From JAAYLC01 sp964636665 (GTDB taxonomy: Bacteria; Bacteroidota; Bacteroidia; Flavobacteriales; Flavobacteriaceae): a stretch of DNA of 20,586 bases. A program made the position numbers and the translations under genes. Each line of letters starts with the position of its first letter. The stretch's first letter is position 1. The notes below the pieces were generated by a model. It did no database searches and was not told the DNA's origin. It saw only the letters and a program-made list of their open reading frames with translations. Where the stretch lies: contig CAZWVT010000034.1 in the NCBI GenBank assembly GCA_964636665.1, positions 1-20,586 on the forward strand. The letters run 5' to 3'. Shown here one piece after another: positions 14,753-20,586 of the stretch.

Positions 14753-15883
14753 TTACAACCTTCGATCTAATTTATTAATCATTTCTTTTTTCCAACGGTC
14801 AAAAGCCCCTGAAAGAATTTGTTTTCTGGCTTCTCTGACCAACCAAAGATAAAAACCAAGATTGTGAATTGTTGCAATTTGCCTGCCTAACATTTCATTT
14901 ACGGAAAATAAATGCCTTAAATAAGCTTTGTTGTATTCGGTATCAACCCAAGTAATTCCGGCGGGATCGATAGGGCTGAAATCATCTTCCCATTTTTTAT
15001 TTTTGATGTTGATAATTCCTTCTGCCGTAAAAAGCATCCCGTTACGACCGTTTCGAGTCGGCATCACACAGTCAAACATATCGATTCCCAATGCGATATT
15101 CTCCAAAATATTCACCGGTGTACCCACGCCCATCAAATAACGTGGTTTGTCTTTAGGAAGTACGTCCGTAACAATTTCTGTCATTTCATACATTACCGCT
15201 GCCGGTTCGCCTACAGAAAGACCGCCGATTGCATTTCCCGCAGCATTGGCAGAAGCTATGTATTCCGCAGATTGTTTTCTTAATTCGGGAAAGGTACTTC
15301 CTTGAACAATCGGAAACAGTACTTGATTGTGTTCATACTTCAATGGAGTTTTTTCCAAATGCGCAATGCATCGATCCAACCAACGATGGGTCATCTGCAT
15401 TGATTTTTTTGCGTAATTATAATCACAAGGATAAGGGGTGCATTCATCAAAAGCCATGATAATATCGGCTCCTATTGCCCGTTGTATTTCCATTACTTTT
15501 TCCGGCGAAAAAAAATGATAACTCCCGTCGATATGGCTTTTAAATTTTACGCCTTCTTCTTTTATTTTCCGATTTGCAGAAAGTGAGTACACCTGAAATC
15601 CACCGCTATCGGTCAAAATATTCCGATTCCAATTCATAAATTTATGCAACCCACCGGCTTTTTCCAAAATATCGGTATGCGGCCGTAAATACAAATGATA
15701 CGTATTTCCCAATATAATATCCGGATTGATATCTTCTCTCAATTCCCGTTGATGAACACCTTTGACAGTTCCAATTGTTCCCACAGGCATAAAAATCGGA
15801 GTTTCAATCGTTCCGTGGGCGGTAGTAATTGTTCCTGCACGTGCTTTAGTGACGGAATCTGTCTTCTCTAATACAAACTTCAT
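14753..15883 (-). CDS. tgt: tRNA-guanine transglycosylase, zinc cysteines replaced
   Basis: Swaps guanine 34 of Asp, Asn, His and Tyr tRNAs for the queuosine precursor preQ1. The 376 residues cover the whole (beta/alpha)8 fold. Catalytic and substrate residues are present: D92 in TDSGGFQVYSL, D146 and C148 in MAFDECTP, the VQGS loop (193-196), GGLSVGE (220-226) and the nucleophile D271 in MFDCVMPTRNGRNGML. The usual zinc site CxCxxC...H is altered. After PIDP the three Cys positions read Gly, Thr and Asp (segment AGITWVDTEYNKAYLRHLF), while the His (H340 in TIHNLGF) remains. A -7 promoter element lies just upstream, and the permease gene follows after one base. Function is most likely retained because the active site is intact. 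Confidence 0.95.
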   Translation of the reverse strand: MKFVLEKTDSVTKARAGTITTAHGTIETPIFMPVGTIGTVKGVHQRELREDINPDIILGNTYHLYLRPHTDILEKAGGLHKFMNWNRNILTDSGGFQVYSLSANRKIKEEGVKFKSHIDGSYHFFSPEKVMEIQRAIGADIIMAFDECTPYPCDYNYAKKSMQMTHRWLDRCIAHLEKTPLKYEHNQVLFPIVQGSTFPELRKQSAEYIASANAAGNAIGGLSVGEPAAVMYEMTEIVTDVLPKDKPRYLMGVGTPVNILENIALGIDMFDCVMPTRNGRNGMLFTAEGIINIKNKKWEDDFSPIDPAGITWVDTEYNKAYLRHLFSVNEMLGRQIATIHNLGFYLWLVREARKQILSGAFDRWKKEMINKLDRRL

Positions 15884-15904
15884 TCAATCTTATTAACAAG
15901 AGGG

Positions 15905-15912
15905 CAAAGATA
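15905..15912 (-). promoter_or_regulatory. tgt promoter -7 element
   Basis: The minus strand has TATCTTTG followed by C, an exact match to TAnnTTTG, 21 bases before the tgt ATG at 15883. No TTG is found about 20 bases upstream, so the -33 part is weak. It should drive tgt and the permease gene. Confidence 0.45.
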
Positions 15913-16008
15913 GGATTTCTCTATATTTTGAAATCATAATTTATGCGATAGTAAAATTCATATTCAAAGAATTTCCTTATCTATTCTGATTTACTCATTT
16001 CATCCTTT

Positions 16009-16037
16009 TTGCTATGAATTTTAAAAACGTACTTTTG
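16009..16037 (+). promoter_or_regulatory. Transketolase operon promoter
   Basis: TTG (16009-16011) and TACTTTTG followed by C (16030-16037) are 18 bases apart and match the Bacteroidota -33/-7 consensus. The ATG at 16063 is 25 bases downstream. The rest of spacer 15884-16062 shows only the divergent tgt promoter. Confidence 0.65.
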
Positions 16038-16062
16038 CAAACATCAAATCTATCTTATTATT

Positions 16063-16908
16063 ATGGCAAATTACGAAGCCCTTGAAGACTTAGTTATACA
16101 AGTAAGACGCGACATTTTAAGGCAAGTACATCAGGTAAATTCGGGACATCCCGGCGGTTCTTTAGGATGTGCAGAATTTTTTGTAGCAATGTATAATGAA
16201 ATTATGAATCGCAACGAAGAGTTTACGATGAACGGAATCGGAGAAGATTTATTTTTCCTTTCCAACGGACATATTTCACCTGTTTTTTACAGTGTTTTGG
16301 CACGTGCAGGATACTTTCCGGTATCGGAACTTGCAACTTTCAGAAAAATAAATTCCCGCTTGCAAGGACATCCCACTACGCATGAAGGTTTGCCGGGAAT
16401 CCGCGTTGCTTCAGGTTCACTCGGACAGGGAATTTCAGTAGCCATCGGGGCGGCATTAGCTAAAAAACTCAATAAAGATGACCATTTGGTTTATGCACTT
16501 TGCGGAGATGGGGAATTGCAAGAAGGACAAAATTGGGAAGCGATTATGTACGCCGCCGGAAATGCAGTGGATAATCTTGTAGTCACAGTCGATTTAAACG
16601 GACAGCAAATAGACGGCTCCACTAATAATGTTTTGCCTTTAGGTAATTTGGATGAGAAATTCAAAGCATTTGGATGGGAAGTGATGGAGATAAAAGAAGG
16701 AAATAATTTAAAGGAAGTTATTTCAGGAATGAAAGAAGCTTCGTCCAGAGCCAAAAAAGGGAAACCGGTTTGCGTGTTGCTCCATACGGTTATGGGCAAT
16801 GGTGTAGATTTTATGATGCACACACACGAATGGCACGGAAAAGCACCAAACGACCAGCAGCTTGAAACAGCTTTGGAACAGAATCCTGTAACCTTAGGAG
16901 ATTATTAA
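16063..16908 (+). CDS. Transketolase, N-terminal (thiamine diphosphate PP) subunit
   Basis: First half of a split transketolase, 281 residues. It binds the diphosphate of thiamine diphosphate. Seen are SGHPGGSLG with H29 (27-35), SNGHISPVFYSVLA (67-80), LQGHP, SGSLGQGISVAIGAALA (117-133), and the cofactor motif GDGELQEGQNWEA (148-160) through DNLVVTVDLNGQQIDG (170-185) with N179 for the metal ion. The second half is the next gene, 22 bases downstream, and the two must assemble into one enzyme that moves two-carbon units in the non-oxidative pentose phosphate pathway. A clear promoter lies upstream. Split transketolases of this kind are widespread, so the split is not damage. ATG 16063 gives the natural N-terminus. 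Confidence 0.95.
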   Translation: MANYEALEDLVIQVRRDILRQVHQVNSGHPGGSLGCAEFFVAMYNEIMNRNEEFTMNGIGEDLFFLSNGHISPVFYSVLARAGYFPVSELATFRKINSRLQGHPTTHEGLPGIRVASGSLGQGISVAIGAALAKKLNKDDHLVYALCGDGELQEGQNWEAIMYAAGNAVDNLVVTVDLNGQQIDGSTNNVLPLGNLDEKFKAFGWEVMEIKEGNNLKEVISGMKEASSRAKKGKPVCVLLHTVMGNGVDFMMHTHEWHGKAPNDQQLETALEQNPVTLGDY

Positions 16909-16930
16909 AATTTAACTTGAAACAAAATAA

Positions 16931-17887
16931 ATGAAAAAATATATTGATTCCGGACAAAAAGACACCCGCTCAGGTTTTGGAGATGGATTAACAGCATTGG
17001 GAGAAACAAATGAAAATGTAGTTGCTCTTTGTGCCGACTTGACGGGTTCGTTAAAAATGGATGATTTTAAAGAGAATCATCCCGAACGTTTTTTCCAAGT
17101 AGGAATCGCAGAAGCAAATATGATGGGAATGGCTGCCGGACTTACAATTGGCGGAAAAATTCCATTTACCGGTACTTTTGCCAATTTTTCTACCGGTCGT
17201 GTTTATGACCAGATTCGTCAGAGCATTGCCTATAGTGGAAAAAATGTGAAAATTTGTGCATCGCATGCCGGATTGACGCTAGGAGAAGATGGTGCAACCC
17301 ACCAAATTTTGGAAGATATCGGATTGATGAAAATGCTTCCGGGAATGACAGTAATTAATCCTTGTGATTACAATCAAACCAAAGCTGCAACAATGGCAAT
17401 TGCCGACTACGAAGGACCTGTTTACTTGAGATTTGGGCGTCCTAAAGTTCCGAATTTTACTCCTGAAAATCAAGTTTTCCAAATTGGCAAAGCCGTTCAT
17501 TTACAAGAAGGAACTGATGTTACGATTATAGCTACCGGACACTTGGTATGGAAAGCATTGCAAGCCGCAGAAAATTTACACAAAGCAGGAATTTCTGCTG
17601 AAGTGATTAATATTCATACTATAAAGCCTTTGGATGATACTGCAATTTTAAACAGCGTTAAGAAAACCAAATGTGTGGTCACAGCCGAAGAACACAACTA
17701 TCTTGGAGGGTTGGGAGAAAGCGTTGCACGATTATTGACAACCCACTATCCTGTTCCACAAGAATTTATTGCAACCAATGACACCTTCGGAGAATCCGGT
17801 ACTCCGGATGAATTGATGGAAAAATACGGCCTTAACGAAACCGCTATTGAAAATGCCGTTCATAAAGTAATTTCCCGAAAACAATAA
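16931..17887 (+). CDS. Transketolase, C-terminal (pyrimidine-binding) subunit
   Basis: Second half of the split transketolase, 318 residues. The pyrimidine-binding domain (about 1-165) carries the catalytic Glu E61 in VGIAEANMMGMAAGL, which activates the thiamine ring, and GKIPFTGTFANFSTGRVYDQIRQSI. The C-terminal domain (about 185-315) contains TDVTIIATGHLVWKALQAAE and VVTAEEHNYLGGLGESVARLL, typical for transketolase C domains. It is preceded by the N-terminal subunit gene at a 22-base distance and followed by an intrinsic terminator, so the two form a two-gene operon. Nothing is missing relative to other split C subunits. Confidence 0.95.
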   Translation: MKKYIDSGQKDTRSGFGDGLTALGETNENVVALCADLTGSLKMDDFKENHPERFFQVGIAEANMMGMAAGLTIGGKIPFTGTFANFSTGRVYDQIRQSIAYSGKNVKICASHAGLTLGEDGATHQILEDIGLMKMLPGMTVINPCDYNQTKAATMAIADYEGPVYLRFGRPKVPNFTPENQVFQIGKAVHLQEGTDVTIIATGHLVWKALQAAENLHKAGISAEVINIHTIKPLDDTAILNSVKKTKCVVTAEEHNYLGGLGESVARLLTTHYPVPQEFIATNDTFGESGTPDELMEKYGLNETAIENAVHKVISRKQ

Positions 17888-17914
17888 ATAAGAGTTTTAA
17901 ATTCATTCAAAAAC

Positions 17915-17940
17915 AAACGCTCCATTTAGGAGCGTTTTTG
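17915..17940. terminator. Bidirectional intrinsic terminator
   Basis: AAACGCTCC (17915-17923) pairs perfectly with GGAGCGTTT (17929-17937) around loop ATTTA. The + side continues into T-rich sequence, and the minus side also continues into TTTGTTTTTG. It lies between the converging transketolase and lipoprotein genes and can serve both. Confidence 0.88.
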
Positions 17941-17955
17941 TTTTCTTGTAAACTC

Positions 17956-18873
17956 TTATATCGTCGGATCGAGATAGTCAGGAGTTCCATTTTGATTTCT
18001 ATCGGGAAATTCGAGCGTTCCATCATCGTGAATAATAATTTCATCACGTGTTAATCGTCCATCACCATCATCGTCATCATCTAAATAATTCGGTATTCCA
18101 TCCCCATCTGTATCGTCATCGCCCAAATATTGATTCCCGTTTAAATCTTCCATATATGAAGGAATTCCGTCTCTGTCGTGATCGACAATTTCAGAATCGA
18201 AAAGTTCAAAACTAAATATCAATTGATCATAAGGTTGGATAATTCCCATGGGAGGAGATTGATAATATCCCAATCCGGAAGGAATAAATGCAACACCTAT
18301 TCCGTAATCTTCAAAAGTAAGCGTTCCATCGGGATTTTCATTTACGTTGCCGGCAGTACCAAATTCAATTAAAACTTGCTGAAGACCGCGAATAATCCCT
18401 TGATTTTCTCTGTCTCTAACCAGATGTAATTTTACAGGTTGAACCGCATTGTCAAACATTTCCAATTCTAAATTTCTGCCTTCGTAAGTATTGATGGTGT
18501 TGTCTGAAAAATTGGGCTTAGAACCCGCTCCTTCTCTGACTGTCAAGTAATAGAGTTTGTAAACCACAGACGAATTGGATATATCTTGTACTTCTTTATA
18601 GGAAACTTGATCAATAAGCGGAGTTTTATCGGCATTTTCTCCGACAATAGAATCAAATTTTATTGAGAAATTATCCGGGTCTGTTAAAAAATCCTCGTAA
18701 TTATAAAAATGCGTTTTTAAGAAAGTCTCAATTTCTTCCTGAGCTCTGATGGCTTCCTGTCCACGGTCGCGAGGTGTTGGCATCGGAGGTGTATCGTCAT
18801 CTTTATTACATCCTGTCAAAGAAATAAAAAGAAACAATACTGTCAGGAATGAATAATTTATTTTAATCATCAT
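17956..18873 (-). CDS. FKBP-like surface lipoprotein with Asp-rich calcium-binding tail
   Basis: A 305-residue lipoprotein. Signal peptide with lipobox SLTGC (C22) is followed by NKDDD, a good match to the Lys-acidic-acidic pattern that exports Bacteroidota lipoproteins to the cell surface. The middle (about 90-226) has features of an FKBP-type peptidyl-prolyl isomerase: YYLTVREGAG, NTYEGRNLEL, IIRGLQQVLIEFGTAG, GIGVAFIPSGLGYYQ, and DQLIFSFELFDSE. Isomerase activity is not certain. The C-terminus (231-302) holds four Asp/Gly-rich segments of thrombospondin-type-3 style: DHDRDGIPSYMED, DDTDGDGIPNYLDDD, DDGDGRLTRDE and DRNQNGTPDYLD, expected to bind calcium. The start could be either of two adjacent ATGs (18873 or 18870). 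A degenerate promoter (TATCTTGC, 18888-18895) is possible. Confidence 0.85.
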   Translation of the reverse strand: MMIKINYSFLTVLFLFISLTGCNKDDDTPPMPTPRDRGQEAIRAQEEIETFLKTHFYNYEDFLTDPDNFSIKFDSIVGENADKTPLIDQVSYKEVQDISNSSVVYKLYYLTVREGAGSKPNFSDNTINTYEGRNLELEMFDNAVQPVKLHLVRDRENQGIIRGLQQVLIEFGTAGNVNENPDGTLTFEDYGIGVAFIPSGLGYYQSPPMGIIQPYDQLIFSFELFDSEIVDHDRDGIPSYMEDLNGNQYLGDDDTDGDGIPNYLDDDDDGDGRLTRDEIIIHDDGTLEFPDRNQNGTPDYLDPTI

Positions 18874-18906
18874 CTTAATTTAAGGCTGCAAGATACAATT
18901 TTAGGT

Positions 18907-18914
18907 TACTTTTG
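18907..18914 (+). promoter_or_regulatory. Promoter of the S4-protein operon
   Basis: TACTTTTG matches TAnnTTTG exactly, 37 bases before the ATG at 18952. No clear -33 TTG is seen. It overlaps the upstream region of the divergent FKBP-like lipoprotein gene, so the two promoters may compete. Confidence 0.45.
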
Positions 18915-18951
18915 TACAAGCTATTAACGTTGTTTTTAGTATCTTAAAAAA

Positions 18952-19317
18952 ATGAGAATTGACAAGTATTTATGGTGTATTCGTTATTTCAAAACACGAA
19001 ACATGGCTACCGAAGCTGCTAAAAAGGGAGCGGTGAAGATTGGTGGTGCAACTATAAAACCATCACGTGAAGTATATCCCGGAGACATGATTGAACTCCG
19101 CAAAAATCAAATAAACTACAAAGTCGAAGTCTTGGACATCCCTGAAAGTCGCGTTGGTGCCAAATTAGTCGGATTATATTGTAAAGATCATACGCCGCCG
19201 GAAGAGTTTGAAGTGAATAAAATGCTTCAATACTCCAAATCTTATTACCGAAAAAAAGGGGTTGGTCGGCCGACAAAAAAAGACCGCAGAGACTTGGATG
19301 ATTTTTTTGAAAATTAA
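18952..19317 (+). CDS. S4-domain RNA-binding protein, Hsp15-like
   Basis: A 121-residue protein with an S4 RNA-binding domain (1-60): MRIDKYLWCIRYFKTRNMAT, GAVKIGGATIKPSREVYPGD and MIELR. A basic tail follows (KSYYRKKGVGRPTKKDRRDLDDFF), as in Bacteroidota members of the Hsp15 family. E. coli Hsp15 binds stalled 50S subunits carrying nascent chains; a similar ribosome-rescue role is inferred. It is followed 5 bases later by the phosphoribosyltransferase gene, so the two form an operon. The ATG at 18952 starts right at the S4 motif, and a -7 element lies at 18907-18914. Confidence 0.92.
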   Translation: MRIDKYLWCIRYFKTRNMATEAAKKGAVKIGGATIKPSREVYPGDMIELRKNQINYKVEVLDIPESRVGAKLVGLYCKDHTPPEEFEVNKMLQYSKSYYRKKGVGRPTKKDRRDLDDFFEN

Positions 19318-19322
19318 TATTT

Positions 19323-19826
19323 ATGCAAACTGACAGAACAATTATTTTAACTGCTAAGCAAATAGAAGATAAAATCCGTCGTATCGCTTATCAGATTTAT
19401 GAAGCCAACATCGAAGAAAAGCAGGTTGTGATTGCCGGAATAGTTGAGAACGGATATGAAATTGCCAAAAAACTAAAAATTGCTGTCGAAACGATTTCTG
19501 ATATCGAAGTGGTTTTGTGTAAAGTCTATATTGACAAGAAAAATCCATTAGCTCCTATATCCACTTCAATTTCTCCTGATGATTATAAAGAAAGCTCAAT
19601 TGTTCTTGTAGATGACGTATTGCATTCGGGAACAACGCTCATTTACGGGATTCGGCATTTTCTGAACGTTCCTTTAAAACGATTTAAAACTGCTGTATTG
19701 GTCAATCGGAATCATAAAAAATATCCTGTCAAAGCTGATTTTAAAGGAATATCACTTTCTACCTCATTTAATGAAAATGTGAAAATTACAATTAGCAATG
19801 ATGAAATGCAGGCTATTTTAGAGTAA
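19323..19826 (+). CDS. PyrR-like phosphoribosyltransferase
   Basis: A 167-residue type I phosphoribosyltransferase. The PRPP-binding loop is SIVLVDDVLHSGTTL (92-106), with the two acidic residues D97/D98. The IAGIVENGYEIAKKL segment (38-52) fits the PPi loop region. The overall plan, including CKVYIDKKNP before the loop, resembles PyrR (regulator/uracil phosphoribosyltransferase). Nothing in the sequence proves uracil as the substrate, and no pyr genes are nearby. It is the second gene of an operon with the S4 protein (5-base gap), which hints at a link to RNA or ribosome metabolism, though this is weak. Its last 14 bases overlap the 3' end of the converging aroK. Confidence 0.88.
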   Translation: MQTDRTIILTAKQIEDKIRRIAYQIYEANIEEKQVVIAGIVENGYEIAKKLKIAVETISDIEVVLCKVYIDKKNPLAPISTSISPDDYKESSIVLVDDVLHSGTTLIYGIRHFLNVPLKRFKTAVLVNRNHKKYPVKADFKGISLSTSFNENVKITISNDEMQAILE

Positions 19827-20340
19827 TTTTTTCTATTATCTCATCCGCAATTTCTTCAACTGTCTTAGCATCAATACCGACAATATGATGTGCTCTATTA
19901 TAAAACTGTGAACGTTCAAAAAGATGAGCGCCAATCCATTCACTAAGTTGTTCATCCGAATTTAAATGAGCCAATACCGGACGTTTTTCCTTTTCATTTT
20001 TTAAGCGCTTTTTTAGGTAATTTACATTTCCTCTTAAATATACAACTACAGAATCTTCAGCCGTCAACATTCGTTTCATTGTCTCTCCGTAACAAGGAGT
20101 GCCACCGCCTGAAGCAAGGACAAATGATTCTTTACTTTCGATTAATTCTTTAACTTTCTGCATCTCAAGTTTCCGAAAATAAATCTCTCCTTTTTTATCG
20201 AATATTTCAGCTATTGACAAATTTTCACTTTTCTCGATTTCCAAGTCTAAATCTTTAAATTTTAAATTTATCTTATTCGCCAACACGTTTCCCACGGTCG
20301 TTTTCCCCGACCCCATATATCCTATTAAAATAATTTTCAC
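19813..20340 (-). CDS. aroK: Shikimate kinase
   Basis: Phosphorylates shikimate at O3 with ATP, the fifth step of the shikimate pathway to chorismate and aromatic amino acids. The 175 residues have the P-loop GYMGSGKTT (7-15), D32 and R56 (GEIYFRKLE) for shikimate binding, the GGG motif (78-80, ASGGGTPC), and the lid region with R120 (KRPVL) and R143 (FERSQFYNRA). The start is GTG (complement of CAC 20338-20340). No in-frame ATG exists before the upstream stop, and MKIILIGYMG is the normal N-terminus. The upstream spacer has a possible TAATTTTG on the minus strand at 20430-20437, 90 bases from the start, which is not convincing. The 3' end overlaps the converging phosphoribosyltransferase gene by 14 bases. 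Confidence 0.96.
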   Translation of the reverse strand: MKIILIGYMGSGKTTVGNVLANKINLKFKDLDLEIEKSENLSIAEIFDKKGEIYFRKLEMQKVKELIESKESFVLASGGGTPCYGETMKRMLTAEDSVVVYLRGNVNYLKKRLKNEKEKRPVLAHLNSDEQLSEWIGAHLFERSQFYNRAHHIVGIDAKTVEEIADEIIEKITLK

Positions 20341-20449
20341 GGCAATACTATTTTCATTGAATGAAGCTTGATTTTACAATTATTTTCATCCTCTGAAACC
20401 TTACAAATCAATGCTTTTTAAATTTTCTTCAAAATTATCCTTTTTCCTT

Positions 20450-20480
20450 TTGAATTATCTAATTAATGATACTATATTTG
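20450..20480 (+). promoter_or_regulatory. tRNA promoter
   Basis: TTG (20450-20452) and TATATTTG followed by C (20473-20480) are 20 bases apart, a full match to the Bacteroidota -33/-7 consensus. The tRNA begins 51 bases after the -7 element. The rest of spacer 20341-20531 shows nothing else I can support. Confidence 0.65.
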
Positions 20481-20531
20481 CACCCTCAAACGAGAAACAT
20501 TTTTCTTGTAACTGAGAAGTTCTTAACAAAC

Positions 20532-20586
20532 GACCTGGTAGCTCAGTTGGTAGAGCACCTCCCTTTTAAGGAGGTGGTCCTGGGTT
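20532..20586 (+). tRNA. tRNA-Lys(TTT), 3' part cut by window end
   Basis: Acceptor 5' arm GACCTGG, TA, D arm GCTC-AGTTGGTA-GAGC, A, anticodon stem CCTCC/GGAGG enclosing loop CTTTTAA with anticodon TTT, variable TGGTC, and the start of the T arm CTGGGTT. The 3' half of the T arm and the acceptor strand lie outside the window. More tRNA genes could follow. Confidence 0.95.

Noticed and set aside
16063..17887. Transketolase broken into two genes by mutation
   Set aside because: Both halves end and begin at natural domain borders with a 22-base spacer; split transketolases are a normal form in many bacteria.
20430..20437. Minus-strand TAATTTTG as an aroK promoter
   Set aside because: It has no -33 partner and is 90 bases from the GTG start; such motifs are expected by chance in AT-rich spacers.

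Overview
The window is chromosomal DNA from a low-GC member of the Bacteroidota, most likely class Flavobacteriia. Four things support this. Start codons mostly lack Shine-Dalgarno sequences. Most transcription units carry the Bacteroidota -7 promoter element TAnnTTTG(C), several with a -33 TTG. Lipoproteins carry acidic residues just after the lipobox Cys. Transketolase is split into two genes, and several proteins (the secreted 'asparagine synthetase B'-like protein, the Hsp15-type S4 protein, Tgt without its zinc cysteines) resemble flavobacterial versions as I know them. This placement comes from reading the sequence and remembered family features, not from a search.

Layout. (1) 1-3520: the translation operon thrS-infC-rpmI-rplT on +, from a clear promoter at 196-226 to an intrinsic terminator at 3489-3520. 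infC has to start at a non-canonical ATA codon, and the rpmI-rplT spacer folds into a candidate L20-type leader. (2) 3549-9432: a secreted OmpA-domain protein on +, then a run of - strand genes: the secreted 'AsnB'-like protein of unknown role, dnaB, accA and an EamA-type transporter. (3) 9656-13542: a + strand block with a small outer-membrane beta-barrel protein, a lipoprotein, a NarL-type response regulator and a TPR-containing sensor kinase. Palindromes overlap or flank the two putative promoters of this block. It ends at a 100-N assembly gap (13557-13656). (4) 13672-15883: an LptF/LptG-family permease and tgt on -, one base apart. (5) 16063-17887: the two transketolase half-genes on +, closed by a probably bidirectional terminator. 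(6) 17956-18873: a FKBP-like surface lipoprotein with a calcium-binding-type Asp-rich tail, on -. (7) 18952-20340: an S4 RNA-binding protein and a PyrR-like phosphoribosyltransferase on +, converging with and overlapping aroK on -. (8) 20532-20586: a tRNA-Lys(TTT) cut by the window end, with its own promoter.

Most genes are housekeeping: translation, replication, fatty-acid synthesis, pentose phosphate, shikimate, queuosine and LPS export. The least ordinary parts are the envelope/two-component block at 9656-13542, which looks like an insertion into an otherwise - strand run, the RNA structure between rpmI and rplT, the ATA start of infC, and the secreted amidotransferase-like protein at 4487-5746. 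No stretch over 300 bases lacks a gene. I saw no mobile element, CRISPR array or rRNA.
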